Shown here one piece after another: positions 29,997 through 30,003 of a stretch of DNA of 30,003 nucleotides. Each line of letters starts with the position of its first letter. Position 1 is the stretch's first letter. The stretch covers positions 1 through 30,003 of the forward strand of contig DGEI01000009.1 of NCBI GenBank assembly GCA_002385885.1. The letters are read 5' to 3'. Position numbers and translations under genes: made by a program. The DNA is from Firmicutes bacterium UBA3930 (GTDB lineage: Bacteria > Bacillota > Clostridia > Caldicoprobacterales > Caldicoprobacteraceae). The notes under the pieces are model-generated. The model had not been told where the DNA came from. It saw only the letters and a list, made by a program, of their open reading frames with translations, and ran no database searches.

Positions 29997-30003
29997 ATAT
30001 AAA

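Noticed and set aside
1..30003. CRISPR arrays, tRNAs, rRNAs, phage genes and insertion sequences
   Set aside because: Read through on both strands; no regular repeats, tRNA cloverleaf, rRNA or transposase/integrase signatures were seen.

Overview
This 30 kb window looks like the chromosome of a low-GC, Gram-positive, anaerobic, probably spore-forming member of the Clostridia. The signs are an Rnf complex in the rnfE-A-B order, a YhcN/YlaJ-type sporulation lipoprotein, three tandem M42 aminopeptidases, a giant 2-hydroxyacyl-CoA dehydratase activase-like protein, FeoA/FeoB, strong AGGAGG-type ribosome binding sites and frequent TTG/GTG starts. No phage, insertion sequence, CRISPR array, tRNA or rRNA was recognised. 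The first 19 bases are the Tn5/Nextera mosaic end, so the left edge is a contig end with untrimmed adapter.

Layout. 20-2011: tail of an rnf operon (partial rnfE, rnfA, rnfB). 2099-2620: small membrane protein. 2658-4148: orphan beta-class DNA methyltransferase, convergent with a 68-residue basic protein (4364-4158, minus strand) that has its own promoter. 4543-5181: LysE-type exporter. 5424-7304: methionine-salvage pair mtnP-mtnA. 7394-7936: sporulation lipoprotein with a 20-bp stem over its start region and a terminator. 8235-9696: alpha/beta hydrolase and MgtC-type membrane protein. 9809-11182: divergent Mur-ligase-like protein. 11280-14328: three overlapping M42 peptidase genes, then a terminator. 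14591-18528: SNF2 helicase plus SWIM zinc-finger protein, ending in a 42-nt palindrome.

On the minus strand, 20974-18625 is a feoA-feoB operon. It ends in a 51-residue Cys-rich protein and is driven by a promoter overlapped by a Fur box, with a second, perfectly symmetric Fur box in the leader. The plus strand then carries the 1426-residue activase/dehydratase-like fusion (21301-25581), a CoA-disulfide-reductase-like flavoprotein with a rhodanese domain (25697-27361), a membrane diguanylate cyclase (27615-28952), and an orotate phosphoribosyltransferase-like protein (29308-29949). The last has a perfect consensus promoter, a leader of almost 290 nt containing a short coding-like frame, and a strong terminator.

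How the genes fit together: Rnf (ferredoxin:NAD+ coupling), the activase-like protein (normally reduced by ferredoxin or flavodoxin), the thiol/CoA disulfide reductase and ferrous iron uptake all suit an anaerobe with low-potential Fe-S metabolism. The M42 peptidases, methionine salvage and methyltransferase are housekeeping or accessory. No single new multi-gene system is obvious. The most novel-looking items are the Cys-rich miniprotein behind feoB, the folded translation-initiation regions of mtnP and the sporulation lipoprotein gene, the Mur-like protein with degenerate motifs, and the leader of the last gene.
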